Source: Chaetoderma sp. LZ-2023a (taxonomy: Eukaryota > Mollusca > Caudofoveata > Chaetodermatida > Chaetodermatidae). Taken from it: a DNA stretch of 64,000 nt. The notes beneath the pieces were generated by a model. The model was not told the origin of the DNA and ran no database searches. It was given only the letters and a program-made list of their open reading frames with translations. The DNA is taken from positions 80,105,736-80,169,735 of the forward strand of contig CM067367.1 in assembly GCA_034401795.1 (NCBI GenBank), in the 5' to 3' direction. Positions 33,901 to 45,304 of the stretch are shown one piece after another; within the stretch, counting starts at the first letter, position 1; each line of letters opens with the position of its first letter. Both the position numbers and the translations under genes were made by a program.

Positions 33901-33976
33901 GTGACACTACTTATATCGGCATGAGCCACGCCCCCTTCATAATGGACGTGGCTCATACCCATATAAGGACTGTCAC
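33901..33976. repeat. Imperfect hairpin, about 76 bp
   Basis: The arms GTGACACTACTTATAT, then GGCATGAGCCACG, pair with CGTGGCTCATACCCATATAAG and GACTGTCAC around a loop of about 16 bases. It may be a small MITE with the terminal motif GTGACA. Confidence 0.65.
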
Positions 33977-34949
33977 AGTTTTCGCAAAATGGGAACCAAC
34001 ATTTCAGCCTATTGCCTTCAGAGGTGGATATAGTTCCATAGACAGTAGCAATCAAATGGGTCCGATCATCTTCTGATCAATTACTTGTATAAACATGAAC
34101 TATTGGAGGTGCAAGCCTGAACGTCAGGAATAGATGTTTATACAACTACCTTGCTAGAGCAATCAACCCACCGATGCATTAGCTGTATTACAAGACTAAA
34201 CACTAAATTATGCCTGATTAAAATAAATAATCGATTTTTTCAGCCAAATTGTTATCAAATCATTACCTAGTGGCAATTGTATTATCAGCTGATTATTTTG
34301 ACAATAGCTTGACGGAAATATGTTGCTGCTATAGGTAGCAACAGTTTTCAGTAAAGTTGTTGTAAATGTATTTGTTGTCAGTTGCACCATAGCAAACATA
34401 CAACTGGTATTGAATTATACTAGGCACACCGTGGAAGCCAGCATATGAGTGACTAGCATTAGGATTACGTGAATGGTTTTATACATATACAAATATCTAT
34501 CTAAAATGACGGCTACAGCTCTAGTTAGTTAAACTGTCCATAAAGTAATAAATAATACTAACTTTAGCTAGTTTATGTTTCTCTTATCAATAGGTGAGAA
34601 TTTTAAGCAAATTACAAAACGTATATAAGGGCCCATGTACCTAAAAGAAAAACTTCAAATAATGTTTACAACTCGCAAGTTTTTAACCACATCTTTCTAG
34701 TTTTCTCCCCATAGCTAGGTAATTCTTTCAACAATTGTGAAGTCTGAAATACTATTCCATAATGCTGTTTTCCAGTATTTGGAGAAAACCTCAATATCCT
34801 AATCCTTAACTAACACCAGTTCATGTCAGAAAATCTAAATATTTTAGCTACATACCATGGGTGTGGGGAAAGTATCTGTACTCCTGTAGGAGCTATAGTT
34901 TTGTTGTAGGGTTAACTTAACCCACAAACAGATAAAGGAAGCAGAATAC
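33977..34949. other. Unassigned DNA with small hairpin
   Basis: At about 34320-34345 GTTGCTGCTATAGGTAGCAAC forms a hairpin similar to the loop of family A and B MITEs. No gene. Confidence 0.4.
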
Positions 34950-35110
34950 CCCTTCGTTTAAGATAATAGTCTTGAACTGTGTGATGGACGCTATACATTG
35001 TGATAATTCTATTACAATGGGACAGCTAAATAGACATCTGGAGAGTGTTTGTTCTCGGCTTCCAAAAATTAAAAATGAATATGAACGTTGCAAAGTCTGC
35101 GAAGGTATTC
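34950..35110 (+). CDS. Possible exon of unknown gene
   Basis: An open stretch following an AATAG acceptor-like site reads MNCVMDAIHCDNSITMGQ and ends with ERCKVCEG before GTATTC, a possible donor. The CxxC pair could be the start of a zinc-binding motif. It is directly followed by a pyrimidine-rich 30-base tract ending in TATAG. I do not recognise the family. It may belong with the repeat-bearing frame at 35185-35744. Confidence 0.3.
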
Positions 35111-35184
35111 TTTTTTTTTCTTTTTTTTTTATAGAATCAGCGGTAACGGGTGGTCGTATTATTGCGTTTTAGAATTCTGTAGGA

Positions 35185-35744
35185 TTATATTGAAAAAATT
35201 CAAAGTTGATGTCTATCCAATTTTTAGATATCTCTATGACAAACATGTTCTAGATGAGGAAGCGGTACAGACAGTTACACCCGCAACAGATTTGTCTACA
35301 CCAAATTTACCTGCAGTAGATTTGCCTGCAGCAGACTTATCTACACACGCTTTACCTACGGTATCTTTGCCTGCAGCAGACTTATCTACACACGCTTTAC
35401 CTACGGTATCTTTGCCTGCATCAGACTTATCTATACACGCTTTACCTACGGTATCTTTGCCTGCAGCAGACTTATCTACACACGCTTTACCTACGGTATC
35501 TTTGCCTGCAGCAGACTTATCTACACACGCTTTACCTACGGTATCTTTGCCTGCATCAGACTTATCTACACACGCTTTACCTACGGTATCTTTGCCTGCA
35601 GCAGACTTATCTACACACGCTTTACCTACGGTATCTTTGCCTGCAGCAGACTTATCTACACACGCTTTACCTACGGTATCTTTGCCTGCAGCAGATGTTC
35701 CCTCAACAGATTTGCCTACACAATTATTTCACCACAAAAGCTGA
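35185..35744 (+). CDS. Open frame with 15-residue tandem repeats, unknown function
   Basis: The frame that ends in TGA at 35742-35744 first encodes a non-repeated segment (ILKKFKVDVYPIFRYLYDKH) and then eight full copies of a 15-residue unit containing LPTVSLPAADLSTHA. The DNA unit is 45 bp (35322-35681). The head segment is amphipathic and helical-looking, faintly like a death-fold domain, but this is a guess. The repeats are rich in Ser, Thr, Pro and Ala. The start is uncertain: upstream the frame runs into a poly-T tract with poly-Phe. Confidence 0.4.
35322..35700. repeat. 45-bp coding minisatellite, eight full units plus a partial
   Basis: The unit starts TTGCCTGCAGCAGACTTATC and its phase is exact from 35322 to 35681. 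Units differ by very few bases; two carry GCATCAGAC in place of GCAGCAGAC. The near identity points to recent expansion or conversion. Confidence 0.95.
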
Positions 35745-36273
35745 CAACTAAGAATTTGAAAATATGTGAAATCCAGTTCTATACCATTCAATGTCAGAAT
35801 GTATATTCATTTTTTACCACACTTTTAAAATATATGGCGGTGGTGGTGGTGGTGAAAATATGAAAACGTGTGTTTAAATGATCGATTACCGCACGTTTTA
35901 ACGGTAATGACAATATTGAATTGAATTGAATTGAATTGATAGAATTGACCACATTTCCTAGCGCAAAAGATGAACTGTAACATGCCTAACACACGCAAAA
36001 CACTGCGGGAGTGGGGGGTGGGGGTGGGTGGGGTGGTGCGCATCTTGAGAACAAATTAGTAAAAAATTAGGCGGGTTTACCAAAATATACAAAACATGTT
36101 GGAAATTCCCAATCCACCAGCATACAAAGCTGGAATATTTTTTGTAGCAGGCATAAATAAGTCTTTGTACTTTTGTGCAAAACTGCTTTCAAACAATTTT
36201 CACAAAAGTTTCAAGATATTTATTTTAATATCTCGCAATCTTTTATCTGATGCGTTAGTGGGCATAGTGACCG
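35745..36273. other. Unassigned DNA with short (TTGAA)n
   Basis: A run of TTGAATTGAATTGAATTGA lies at about 35915-35938. A GGGTGGGGTGGG-like stretch is at 36010-36035. No gene. Confidence 0.5.
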
Positions 36274-36480
36274 TCCAATGGACCTTTCCGGGTTTTAGCT
36301 ATGCCCCGCCGATCTCTAGCTAATCTCCACCCACACCTCGCTCGGGATGGGATCGATCGATCTCTGAACAACATTATTATCAATTTCCAAAAAACTACAC
36401 AGATAAGCTGTTGAATATTTTGAAACTAAGTTGACTGGGTGCTGTTGTTGGCCACATCCGCCAATGTCATCTACTGGCTT
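36274..36480 (-). mobile_element. MITE family A, truncated copy (reverse orientation)
   Basis: It starts CCAATGGACCTTTCC and TTTTAGCTATGCCCCGCC and reaches the core GTTGAATATTTTGAAACTAA. The second core arm is lost after CTGTTGTTGG. Confidence 0.8.
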
Positions 36481-36482
36481 AG

Positions 36483-36628
36483 ATATAAGTGATGATGCAA
36501 TTTGGAACATGCCAACAACTAGCAGTGAGAGTGTATTTTATGATTTTAATGAATACCATAAGATAATGAACAATTATACTGATGGGAATCCGGAATTGAT
36601 GGCAAGCCTGTTCAACAACCAGATACCT
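36483..36628 (+). CDS. Possible exon of unknown gene
   Basis: Open between a CTTAG acceptor-like site and a good GTAAGTAAG donor. It encodes about 48 residues including WNMPTTSSESVFYDFNEYHK and NPELMASLFNNQIP. Composition looks protein-like rather than repeat-derived. It abuts a truncated MITE on its left. No family recognised and no partner exon proven. Confidence 0.3.
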
Positions 36629-37024
36629 GTAAGTAAGTAGCACCTTAAAGGTGCATATTCACGTCAAATTCTTGAAAATAAAATTGTTAAAATTTTATAA
36701 TTTTAAAGGCTTAAACTTTGTATATCAATGCACTGAAACGAAATAAATCTTAACATATGGCGATTTTATTCCATATAAATTAATTTAATTATTTTAATTA
36801 ATTTCTTATTAAAGATTTGAAATTGAATTAGAAGCATGAGTCTCTAATTAAAATTTAATTAAAATAATTAAAAGTAAATGTGAGTTTGGATAAAAATTCG
36901 TTTTCAACTTTTTACCTGTCGATGTACCTGTTGGGTCGGGACACGATGATTTAAAAAGGGCATATTTAAACGATTTAGATGAAAAAAAATCGCATTAACA
37001 AGGTGCTAGGAACAGTCGCAATGA
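36629..37024. other. Unassigned AT-rich DNA
   Basis: Rich in TTAATT/AATTAA runs. No motif. Confidence 0.4.
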
Positions 37025-37930
37025 CTTGCTAGATGCATAGTCATAGGTCTTGCTTATCTTGACAAGACATTACAACCGTGCGAGTTCAGAAAAATATGCC
37101 AACATGCGAAAACCCATCCTCAAAAACTGACAGACAATTTCTATCAGTTAGAGAAAGCACTAGATTTACATTATGAAACTGGTATAAAAGTGGGTCCTTA
37201 CCGTGTTAAAGAGTTAGCTGATTTTTTTAAATATCTACATCCTGAGATTGGAATTTCACATTTTGGCGAGGATTATGGAGCCCACTGCGTCCAACTGCGC
37301 CCCAAATCATTTAAATATTGTTCATTACAATAACCAGTGTGCATATGTGCTTTGCAGATATCTGCTCATTATATCCTTACGTATGTTCGGCGTTTGAATA
37401 TCCACTAGACTATCCTGAAATCATAGCTGAAAATTCAAACCCTTCAAACAAGTTCGTGAATACTTTGGGCTAATTAAATGTGAAATTCTTCCACCGAATA
37501 CACTATCATGTCTCCCCATGAAATGTAAAAAGAAGTTGGGTTTCACACTGTGTAAGAGGTGCTAACAACCAACAAACACGATGTAAGCATTCTGATAAGG
37601 AATACGCGTTGACTGGAGTTTGGACAACTATAGAAATCATTAAAGCCATTGAAATGGGTTACCAGCACATACCTTTTCATAAAATCTGGCATTTCCCTAA
37701 AAAGACGGAACATTATTTACAGAGTATATTTAAAAATTTCTAAAAGTGAAACATCCTGCTTCATGTTTCCCTAGCGGCATTGCCACTGATGAAGCGAAAA
37801 ATAAATATTGTGAGGAATATTTCCAAGAAGAACACATACTTCTGGATTAAAACGAGGTTAAAATTAACCATTCCATACGTTGACTGTAAAAGCTGGTCCT
37901 TAATTCGTTTTGGGGTTTTTTGGTAAGAAA
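37025..37930 (+). pseudogene. Remnant of a protein-primed family B DNA polymerase (Polinton/Maverick-like)
   Basis: An open stretch without ATG (37025-37332) is followed by a frame carrying the family B motif A signature DxxSLYP at about 37357-37378. After a frameshift near 37470 come a cysteine-containing block and the HSDKEYALTG region (about 37590-37620), as in the thumb-proximal part of these polymerases in Polinton elements. Several stops and at least three frame changes make it dead. The other expected Polinton genes (integrase, capsid, packaging ATPase, protease) were not found, nor were long terminal repeats, so this is an isolated fragment. Confidence 0.65.
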
Positions 37931-38376
37931 GAGTCTGGTGACTCAAAATGTGTATGTAGTGAGAAATAATTTAATGAAATTTTATTAGACAAAACTAAGA
38001 AAATCAGTAACATTAACTTGTGCAACTCCGCATATTGAATTGCACGGAAAGAATTACGATATTCTCTCTCTTGACCAGACAAAAACGTTTAAATTTACTT
38101 ACAACAAATGTGTGTTGAAAATTTTTTTTACTACATTGGGCTATATTAATGGGTAATGTGGGAACTTCAAAAATTCACCCAAGAACTATTTTGAAATTTA
38201 ATATTTTTAAATGACGGTTTCATTATCATAAACTTATCATTTTTCATTAGGTTTGAAAATAATCCGGAATGGATCACTTCACCTACCCATAAATGTTCTT
38301 AGAGATAAAATAGTTACGTAGAAACTATTTTATATGCAATGATTTTTTTTAAATTCACATATGAAATGACAGCCTT

Positions 38377-38380
<4 letters not shown>
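37931..38380. other. Unassigned AT-rich DNA
   Basis: May hold further decayed polymerase sequence but no motif is readable. Confidence 0.3.
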
Positions 38381-38428
<48 letters not shown>

Positions 38429-38429
38429 T
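38381..38429. repeat. (AAT)n microsatellite
   Basis: About 16 ATA/AAT units. Confidence 0.95.
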
Positions 38430-38529
38430 TAGTATACTGAATTATAAAAGTATATTTTACTGAAAAAGTCATGATTATTGTTGTCAGCTTTTAAAAAAAT
38501 GGTTTACATACCACTGGGGGAACGATTTT

Positions 38530-38640
38530 CAAGTCTAGGAGAGATGATTTTTAAAAACCTTTCAACTGGAATGACTGACTCGATAATAGAACCAGCCATT
38601 CCAGCTGAAAGTTTTTAAAAATAACATCTCCGTTTTCTTT
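38530..38640. mobile_element. MITE family C, core only
   Basis: GGAATGACTGACTCGATAAT pairs with GAACCAGCCATTCC, flanked by TTTTTAAAAAC arms and AGAGATGAT. The AACCCTTT termini are missing. Confidence 0.7.
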
Positions 38641-39073
38641 AAAACAGTTATTTACTAACTCATAATATTTGTATCAAACTTAGTTGATAAGTTGTCTGGT
38701 TGCTTCCCCCACTGGGTTCTACAAGTGATTATTGTAAATAAATTTATTTCATTTGCTTAACTGCATCTTGTTGCAGTTTTAGTGCGAAGGTGTTCGGATA
38801 ATCACTTTTCCTTCCTTGGTGTAAATAGCGGTCTCCATATATTGTATATTCTAACGTATTAACGTATTGAGGAAAAACGTATGATCAGAGGCCCCAAGTC
38901 GAAAATAGTCAACTATTTCCATGAAGTCCAACTACAATCTAAAAAGCTGCGATTTAAAAATAATTTTTAAAGCTTAGGCTTATCTTTAATTTCTGTATCA
39001 AAAACAGAAAATAAAAAAATTCTTTGCTGGCTGAGGAAAGCATTTTAAATTGCTCTCCATATTATCTGGTTAA
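38641..39073. other. Unassigned DNA
   Basis: Nothing recognised. Confidence 0.4.
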
Positions 39074-39475
39074 TTCACCTTTCCAAAGTACCCACCCATC
39101 ATATGACGTCATAATGAACTGCGTGATGTGTACAATGACATTATAATGAATGACGTCATGAATGACGTCGATAAGTACGTCACGAACGCATATTTGAAGA
39201 CGGTCTATGCGTTGTTGTACAAATTGTTTGCTTTTACTATTTAATAAATATTCTGTTGAATATTTTGAAACTAATTTGACTGGGCGCTGTTGCTGCCATA
39301 GGCAGCAACAGCACCCAGTCAAATTAGTTACAAAATATTCAACAGCTTCCCTGTATAGTTTTCAGGAAATTGATTGCTAGGGCATTCGGGAATCGATCAA
39401 TCCCAACATGGCGAGGTGTGGGTGGAGCTTAACTAGTGATGGGCGGGGCATAGCTAAAAATAGAAAGGTCCATTG
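39074..39475 (+). mobile_element. MITE family A, full-length copy (~400 bp)
   Basis: The left end CACCTTTCC is followed by CCCATCATATGACGTCATAA and further TGACGTCA sites. The centre is a near-perfect hairpin with arms CTGTTGAATATTTTGAAACT and the inverse GTTACAAAATATTCAACAG around GCTGTTGCTGCC/GGCAGCAACAGC. The right end reads GGGCGGGGCATAGCTAAAAA then GAAAGGTCCATTGG. This is one of the best copies for defining the family. Confidence 0.9.
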
Positions 39476-39769
39476 GTATACAAGTGTACAGATGTACGCA
39501 CGCAGAATACTGGAGCGGCTGTCCCAGAGCGTGATTGAAGGTGTGTGTCTACGATTTCAATGACAAATTGTCAGCAACAGAATTCGTCGGAGATCGGAGC
39601 GACAAGTGTAAAAAATCGTCCGTCTGTCCGGCGCATTAATACGCAACAGTTTGCGTCTAAGTGAGAAAGGAACTACTGAGCTAATACAGAACATCGACTT
39701 TTATGTTGCAATCTTTAGTAATAAAGAACATGACATGAAGCGGTATCAGTGTTTCTGTTCAGTAGGTAT
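39476..39769. other. Unassigned DNA
   Basis: No signal. Confidence 0.4.
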
Positions 39770-40130
39770 TAACCCTTTATAACAGCGCCTCAAAGCGCTC
39801 AAAATACTACTTTATATATCAATTAAACATTTTGATGGTCAATATTTTTCAAGACATTTTAATTTTAGAAGACTACGTTTGTTAATTTACCACTGAATTT
39901 TTTTCGCCGGCTTGATCATTAAAGCGGCAATGATAATGAAAAGTAGTTTTTATTTAGCCAGTGTCTATCTGTAGGCCTAGATAAGCGTATTTTGGAAAAT
40001 TTACCACTAGTCTGAGTCATTCTAGTGACAAATATTAAAAAATTCTCTTCTCTAGGCCTTTCAAATAGCCATGTCTGAAGACCACTGTAAAGTTGTTTTG
40101 GTTAGTTTGACCATTAAAGGGTTAAGTTGA
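39770..40130. mobile_element. MITE family C, longer diverged copy
   Basis: Ends TTAACCCTTTA and ACCATTAAAGGGTTAA. The interior is diverged, but TTTACCACT and CTTCTCTAGGCCT-like blocks remain. Confidence 0.7.
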
Positions 40131-40259
40131 CACAATAGTGGTTAATGGCTACATTTCTTCAAGAAAATCAAAATGTTTGCTTGTTAAATTTCCACTGATA
40201 TGAACACTAACTGGATTGGCCAATCCGGCCTTATGTTTCGTAGGAGGTGCAAAAATAGT
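40131..40259. other. Unassigned DNA
   Basis: No signal. Confidence 0.4.
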
Positions 40260-40530
40260 TTCAATAGGTCGCTCTGTTAGAGCGCTCTGTAACAAAACTA
40301 TTCTATATGGAGCGATAATGTTTGCTAAGAAAATGCTATCTCAGCATCCTTTGCGCGATACGCTTATGATGTAATATATGCCTCTGCGACATATGATATT
40401 GTTTCGCGTGCAATTATGTCACAGCTTAAAACGTGTTCGTGAAATAGCAGAGCGCTCTAACAAAACGTATCACACCATAAGAAAAACTTGTTTCCGTTTT
40501 GCTAATTTAGCAGAGCGCTCTATTAAGGTT
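40260..40530. repeat. Cluster of the palindrome AGAGCGCTCT
   Basis: The perfect decamer palindrome occurs near 40278, 40450 and 40512. Its context differs: GTTAGAGCGCTCTGTAACAA, GCAGAGCGCTCTAACAAAAC and GCAGAGCGCTCTATTA. Two sites are linked to AACAAAACTAT/AACAAAACGTAT. It could be an eroded transposon end or a binding-site cluster. Confidence 0.6.
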
Positions 40531-41220
40531 TCATTATGTAGTCATTGTAGCATATAGTCAATCAGATCGGCAACACATATACATGTATCCTTATCGCCAT
40601 TTTGTATGACGGCTGGGTGAAGAGGTGACATCGCTATCTTCTGTGTCATAAAATCTCAATGTGATTAAACTGTCATGGGATACTGAGCTATGGCTAGTGG
40701 TGATGCTGCTTCTTTATTCAGCGAAGTTTCCACCGTAACTAATGCACAGTACCTAGCAGAACATTAACCTCAACATTAACTTCAAATTTACACTATGAAC
40801 GATATGCAGTTTCTGCTCATATATTAATATAACCACTTTAATTTGATAACATAGCCATCAGGCTTAATACGTGGATGCCGTGTGTGTACGTGCGTGAGTG
40901 CGTGCGTGCATGAGAGCGCGCGTGCGGACGTGGATGTGTGCGTGTGCGTGTGCGTATTGTATATATCATGTATATTTTACTTATTATCAACTGTATATCG
41001 TATGTCCTATCTATGTATGGCTATATCTATATAGAGTTTGTGCCAATAAATAATCTGAATCTCAATCTGTATAATGGAATGAGCTGTAAGGAAAACTACA
41101 CACCTGTTTCTCAGGCATCTGTTTTTTAAATGTATAGAGGCACGACCCTTGGGTGGTCCTATTTTAAACTAATGATTCAATTTTTTTTCAATCTAATACA
41201 GTATAGGCTAGAATAACCAT
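40531..41220. other. Unassigned DNA with alternating GTGC tract
   Basis: At about 40880-40965 there is alternating purine-pyrimidine DNA (GTGTGTGTACGTGCGTGAGT and similar) with Z-DNA potential. Otherwise nothing. Confidence 0.5.
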
Positions 41221-42000
41221 TTCAACTCATAGTACCTCACGTATATATTTCAATAAGCCAAATATGAAACCTGGATATTGTGTAGACAATTTCCCCGAGA
41301 TGTGGTGTGTACATAGCTTAACAAATAAATTACTTCTCCAAAATCTAAAGCCAACACTACACATAAAGAACATTCCTGAAGCACTACGATTCACACAAAT
41401 ATTGTCAATGAATGGAAAGAATAGCAGACCAATCGTTCCACACCACATTCACTTAGTATAGGCAGTACCTACTGGAAAATAAGGAATGCACACATGAAAC
41501 AGATTTATCTCAGTCATATAAAGCTATTTGTAAAATATAGAATAAGTCAAGTTAACCCATATGCTGTTGAATTATCAGCTTAACCCATATGCTTTTAAAT
41601 TATCAGCTTGAATAATCCAGTTCAAGTTTGCAGTTTCCTCAAAAAGGCATTTGTTGACTTTCTGTCATTGAAGGAGTTTTTCCACTATGCACTGAATATA
41701 CTAAATCTCAATTTCAAGGCAACTACACATGAAATATGTTGGAGTTTTTTTTAACTATTATGAGTGAAAGCCATAGCAGAAGCCAAATTATTTTCATGAT
41801 TGTCATAATTAAAAAGAATTTGTTGCAGTTGAGTTGAACATGTAACACTTCTCGAAGAACATATAAATGTACCCTCACTGACACGTTCCTCTGGACATAT
41901 TATGTGTAATGCTTACTAAGTTTACCCCTCTGGTTACAATAGGTACATGTGCATCCTGGTCATCTGTGACTCCCTATGGAAATCGAATAAAACTCATTTA
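41221..42000. other. Unassigned DNA with 28-bp direct duplication
   Basis: Two adjacent copies of TTAACCCATATGCTGTTGAA/TTAACCCATATGCTTTTAAA, each followed by TTATCAGC, lie at about 41552-41608. No gene. Confidence 0.5.
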
Positions 42001-43899
42001 TACATTTGCTCTGTTTTTAGGTGTGCCTCATTTTGCTCTGTCAGTTTAGCACACTTGTTATCGTTCTATGCAAAATTCCATATGATATGATATGTATATA
42101 GGCCAGCACCTACAGAGCCCTGATATAATTAGTGAAGGTAAAAACTAGAAAAAATACTGATCTTTATTTATTGTTTTAATTTTAAAGCTGACTATATTAT
42201 ACTTGATTGCCGACAACGAGCACTAAAGTTGGTGCATCGCAAAAGGAATTTCACTATTAGAGGAATATTTATGCCGACTTCAGGGGTGAGCCCACACTGG
42301 CTGGAATTATCGATACTGAACAGTCCCCCTAATAGACAGGTTTGAAAATATAAATATAGACTTTCAGTTTGACGTATTGCTATATATGTAAATATATAAT
42401 AGTTTTAGGCTTTGCTCCACATGACTCTGCCCATGAAGTTCAGAGTGGTTGTGATCTTTGACCAAAATATGTTGAATTTTAGTAATATTTGGAAAATTCT
42501 GATATTGTTCCTGGCTAATACCGTTACAAGGTAAAAGGTGAAGGCACACATTTTGCTCAGAGTCAGGGATTCTCAAAAGGGTCCTGTTGAGGGTATGCAC
42601 ACCAAAATACAGCTTGGGACCCCCACCCCACCCCAAGTAGTAGCAATGGGCCCCATGGAACCCCTGAAAATCTTGTATGATTGTGTAATATTAAGCAGTC
42701 TTAAAGGTTTGTGCACAAATATACCTGCAAAGTCCAGCATGGGATCACCATAGTTTTACTTTGCAAGTCCATCATAACCTCTTTTTTTTTTATAGAAATA
42801 TTGTTTGGGAACACAAGATTTCAGTTTGCGGCCAGCAGATTTCATCTTGGGACTTCCATGTTGCGGGGTGTGTGGTCCCGGGCCCTCTGCAATTTAGATG
42901 CCATGAGAAACACGGGTCCAAGTCCACCACTACCAAATGTAAGCTGAATCCCAACCGTGGATCCAGGAAGATAAATATCTTATGACCAATTTATGGGGTC
43001 TCCGTGTCCAATTTCAAACAACTTTTGCAGAAACTGTTGAAAGTATTAGCTGAAATGGCCAACATTTTTTTATACTATCTATATTATTTTGACAATATTT
43101 CAATTTTGCATACTTTTTTCAAAGCCTTAGCAAAAAATGTTGAATTTCCATACTTTTCAAGGCATAGACAATGGCTGGAAATGGGTTTCTTATAATTACA
43201 TAGTTTTCATACTTATGTATGTACCATGTTAAGAGATCTAGAACAGAAAATGCTGTATATTTTGGATATATCTATATCATGAATCTGAGTGTGCACCAAC
43301 CCCTTGGCCATCCCCATAATGCAATTGTGAAAATAAGATGATCTGCATTTTGGATCTTAAATATCAACAGAGAACTTTATTATGCTTTCAAGTCTGTGTT
43401 CACCATTGCATCCTTAATAGATTGGCCACAATATTTTTACAATGGATGAAATATTTTGATGTTTATTTTAAAATTAATTAAAACCTGGTATCAGTTTCTG
43501 TTCAAATTAGTTTTCAAATAATTAACGGTCTATTGTAATGGTTATGGCTGCTTTGAATATGAAATACTAATCTACTGAAGCTTCAGTACTTGAAGCGGTC
43601 AATAATGTAACCCTTTTAGTCTATTCAAACAAGTTCTCTATAATGTTATATGCTGTATATCACCACATTAATTGCAGACGTGCATAATAAATAGTTTGCA
43701 GATACTTTCATACCGTTTACAAACTAATTTTAGCCTATATGGTATAATATCCATGTGGGATATTGTTACAGTGAATAAATACAGTGAGTGAGTAGGCCTA
43801 CAGGACGCAGAGGCTGTTTTATTGTGTAAATTATTTAATAACTAAAGACAGCTGACGTTCAAACTATTCCTATTAGTGATAGGGATGATGAAAATAATA
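42001..43899. other. Unassigned DNA
   Basis: Short overlapping frames at 42538-42985 show no motif. No repeat boundary is recognised. Confidence 0.4.
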
Positions 43900-44512
43900 T
43901 TTCCCGTTGAGATCAAGACCTGACAGATAATATCGGATGACTCTCGAAAATGGTGTATTTTACATGTAGTCCTGCAGCATAGGCCAGCTAAATAGGAGGG
44001 TGGCGGGACCCACAGGGTAACATTTGTCGTCATGGTTAAATTGATCATTGGGGTGTGGATATCATGAAACCATGCGGTGACATTGTCAAATGTGGGTGCA
44101 AATTGCATGCGCCGTTATTTTTCAAGATGGCCACCATTTCACCAATGTGAACATTGAACGTCAATATCTCAGAAGCTACGTCATGTAGGGAGGCGATTTT
44201 GTTGTCGAATTATATGTTTTCGGGGTCAAGGAATTCGATGAAGATGATTTCAGGTCATCTCGATGAACAATCATCAATATCTCCAAAATGGCAGATAAAA
44301 TGGCTGACCTTTCAATGAGAGTACTCAATATTTGACGGAGTATGACACATATAGAGAGTACCTGTGCATCTTGTTTTGTAATTATGTGTAAAAAGATAAC
44401 ATATATGTGACAGTTAGCTATATGGTCCAATACGAGTAAACATGGCAGATAAAACTGACGGACGGAATTCTATCCTGTAATATCCATCATTACTAACCAT
44501 CAATAAAATTAC
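43900..44512 (-). repeat. Repeat family E, copy 1
   Basis: Homologous in inverse orientation to 57009-57570. Shared blocks include CAGATAAAA, ACGGACGGAATT, CCATCATTAC, TCATTGACGTTCAATATCTC-like sequence, and GATGGCC next to CCATTTCACCAATG. No coding potential; origin unknown. Confidence 0.7.
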
Positions 44513-45304
44513 GATTTCTTTAACTATGGAATCTCGCAAATGGTCTATATTCAAACAGTTGTTATATGGTTTGTTACTTTGACTAAATTGGAGTTACAGA
44601 TGGAAACTTACAGAACTCTATGCCCATTAAAATAATTCGTCGGGAAACTAAAGATTTTATCACCGAGGGATTAAGCAAGTCTTCTCTGCATTTAACAAGA
44701 GATAGTTTCTGATTAAGGAATACATAAGCAACACTCTAGATACTGTCGTTGATGATGACGACGATGATAATGATTCCGGTGGTGATGATGATGGATCTGA
44801 TACTGAAATTATTGCTATTACTGTACTGATGCGTAAGGTATCAGTCTACCCATAGTCGACTCATGGATCTCCAGAACATTGACTATTTGTTTATGCTAGT
44901 AACAGAAACTATATGTTTTATCCTATTTAATATTTTCTTCAATGTAAAACATGTGGATATAAATAAAACATTGGTTCTTTATGTGCGTGTTGCTTTGATG
45001 ATAGTAGGTATATATCTAGTCGCGCCACCCCCACACCCCCCCCCCCACCCCCACATCCCTAGATATCCGAAACGGTTACAGAGAAAATTACCGTATATCA
45101 TTATGCACCCTTAATCATAATGTCTTGATTCTAATATCGTACGCTTAGATTGCACTAAATAAGCGTTTATGTCGCTGTGTGACTTTTATTATTCCAGTCA
45201 TCTCCCCCCCTGGTGAGGGCTCTTAGGAGGAGGAGGCTGATAAAGGTGGCGTGACCATCTGTAGAAAGCAAACAATAGACCAGGTTTTCAGTGACATGGC
45301 AAGA
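44513..45304. other. Unassigned DNA
   Basis: A GATGATGACGACGATGATAA run is at about 44750. A C-rich tract lies near 45030. No gene. Confidence 0.4.

Noticed and set aside
35104-35134. A 30-base intron (GTATTC to TATAG) between two open pieces
   Set aside because: Too short for normal animal splicing and consists of poly-T; more likely a homopolymer shifting the frame.
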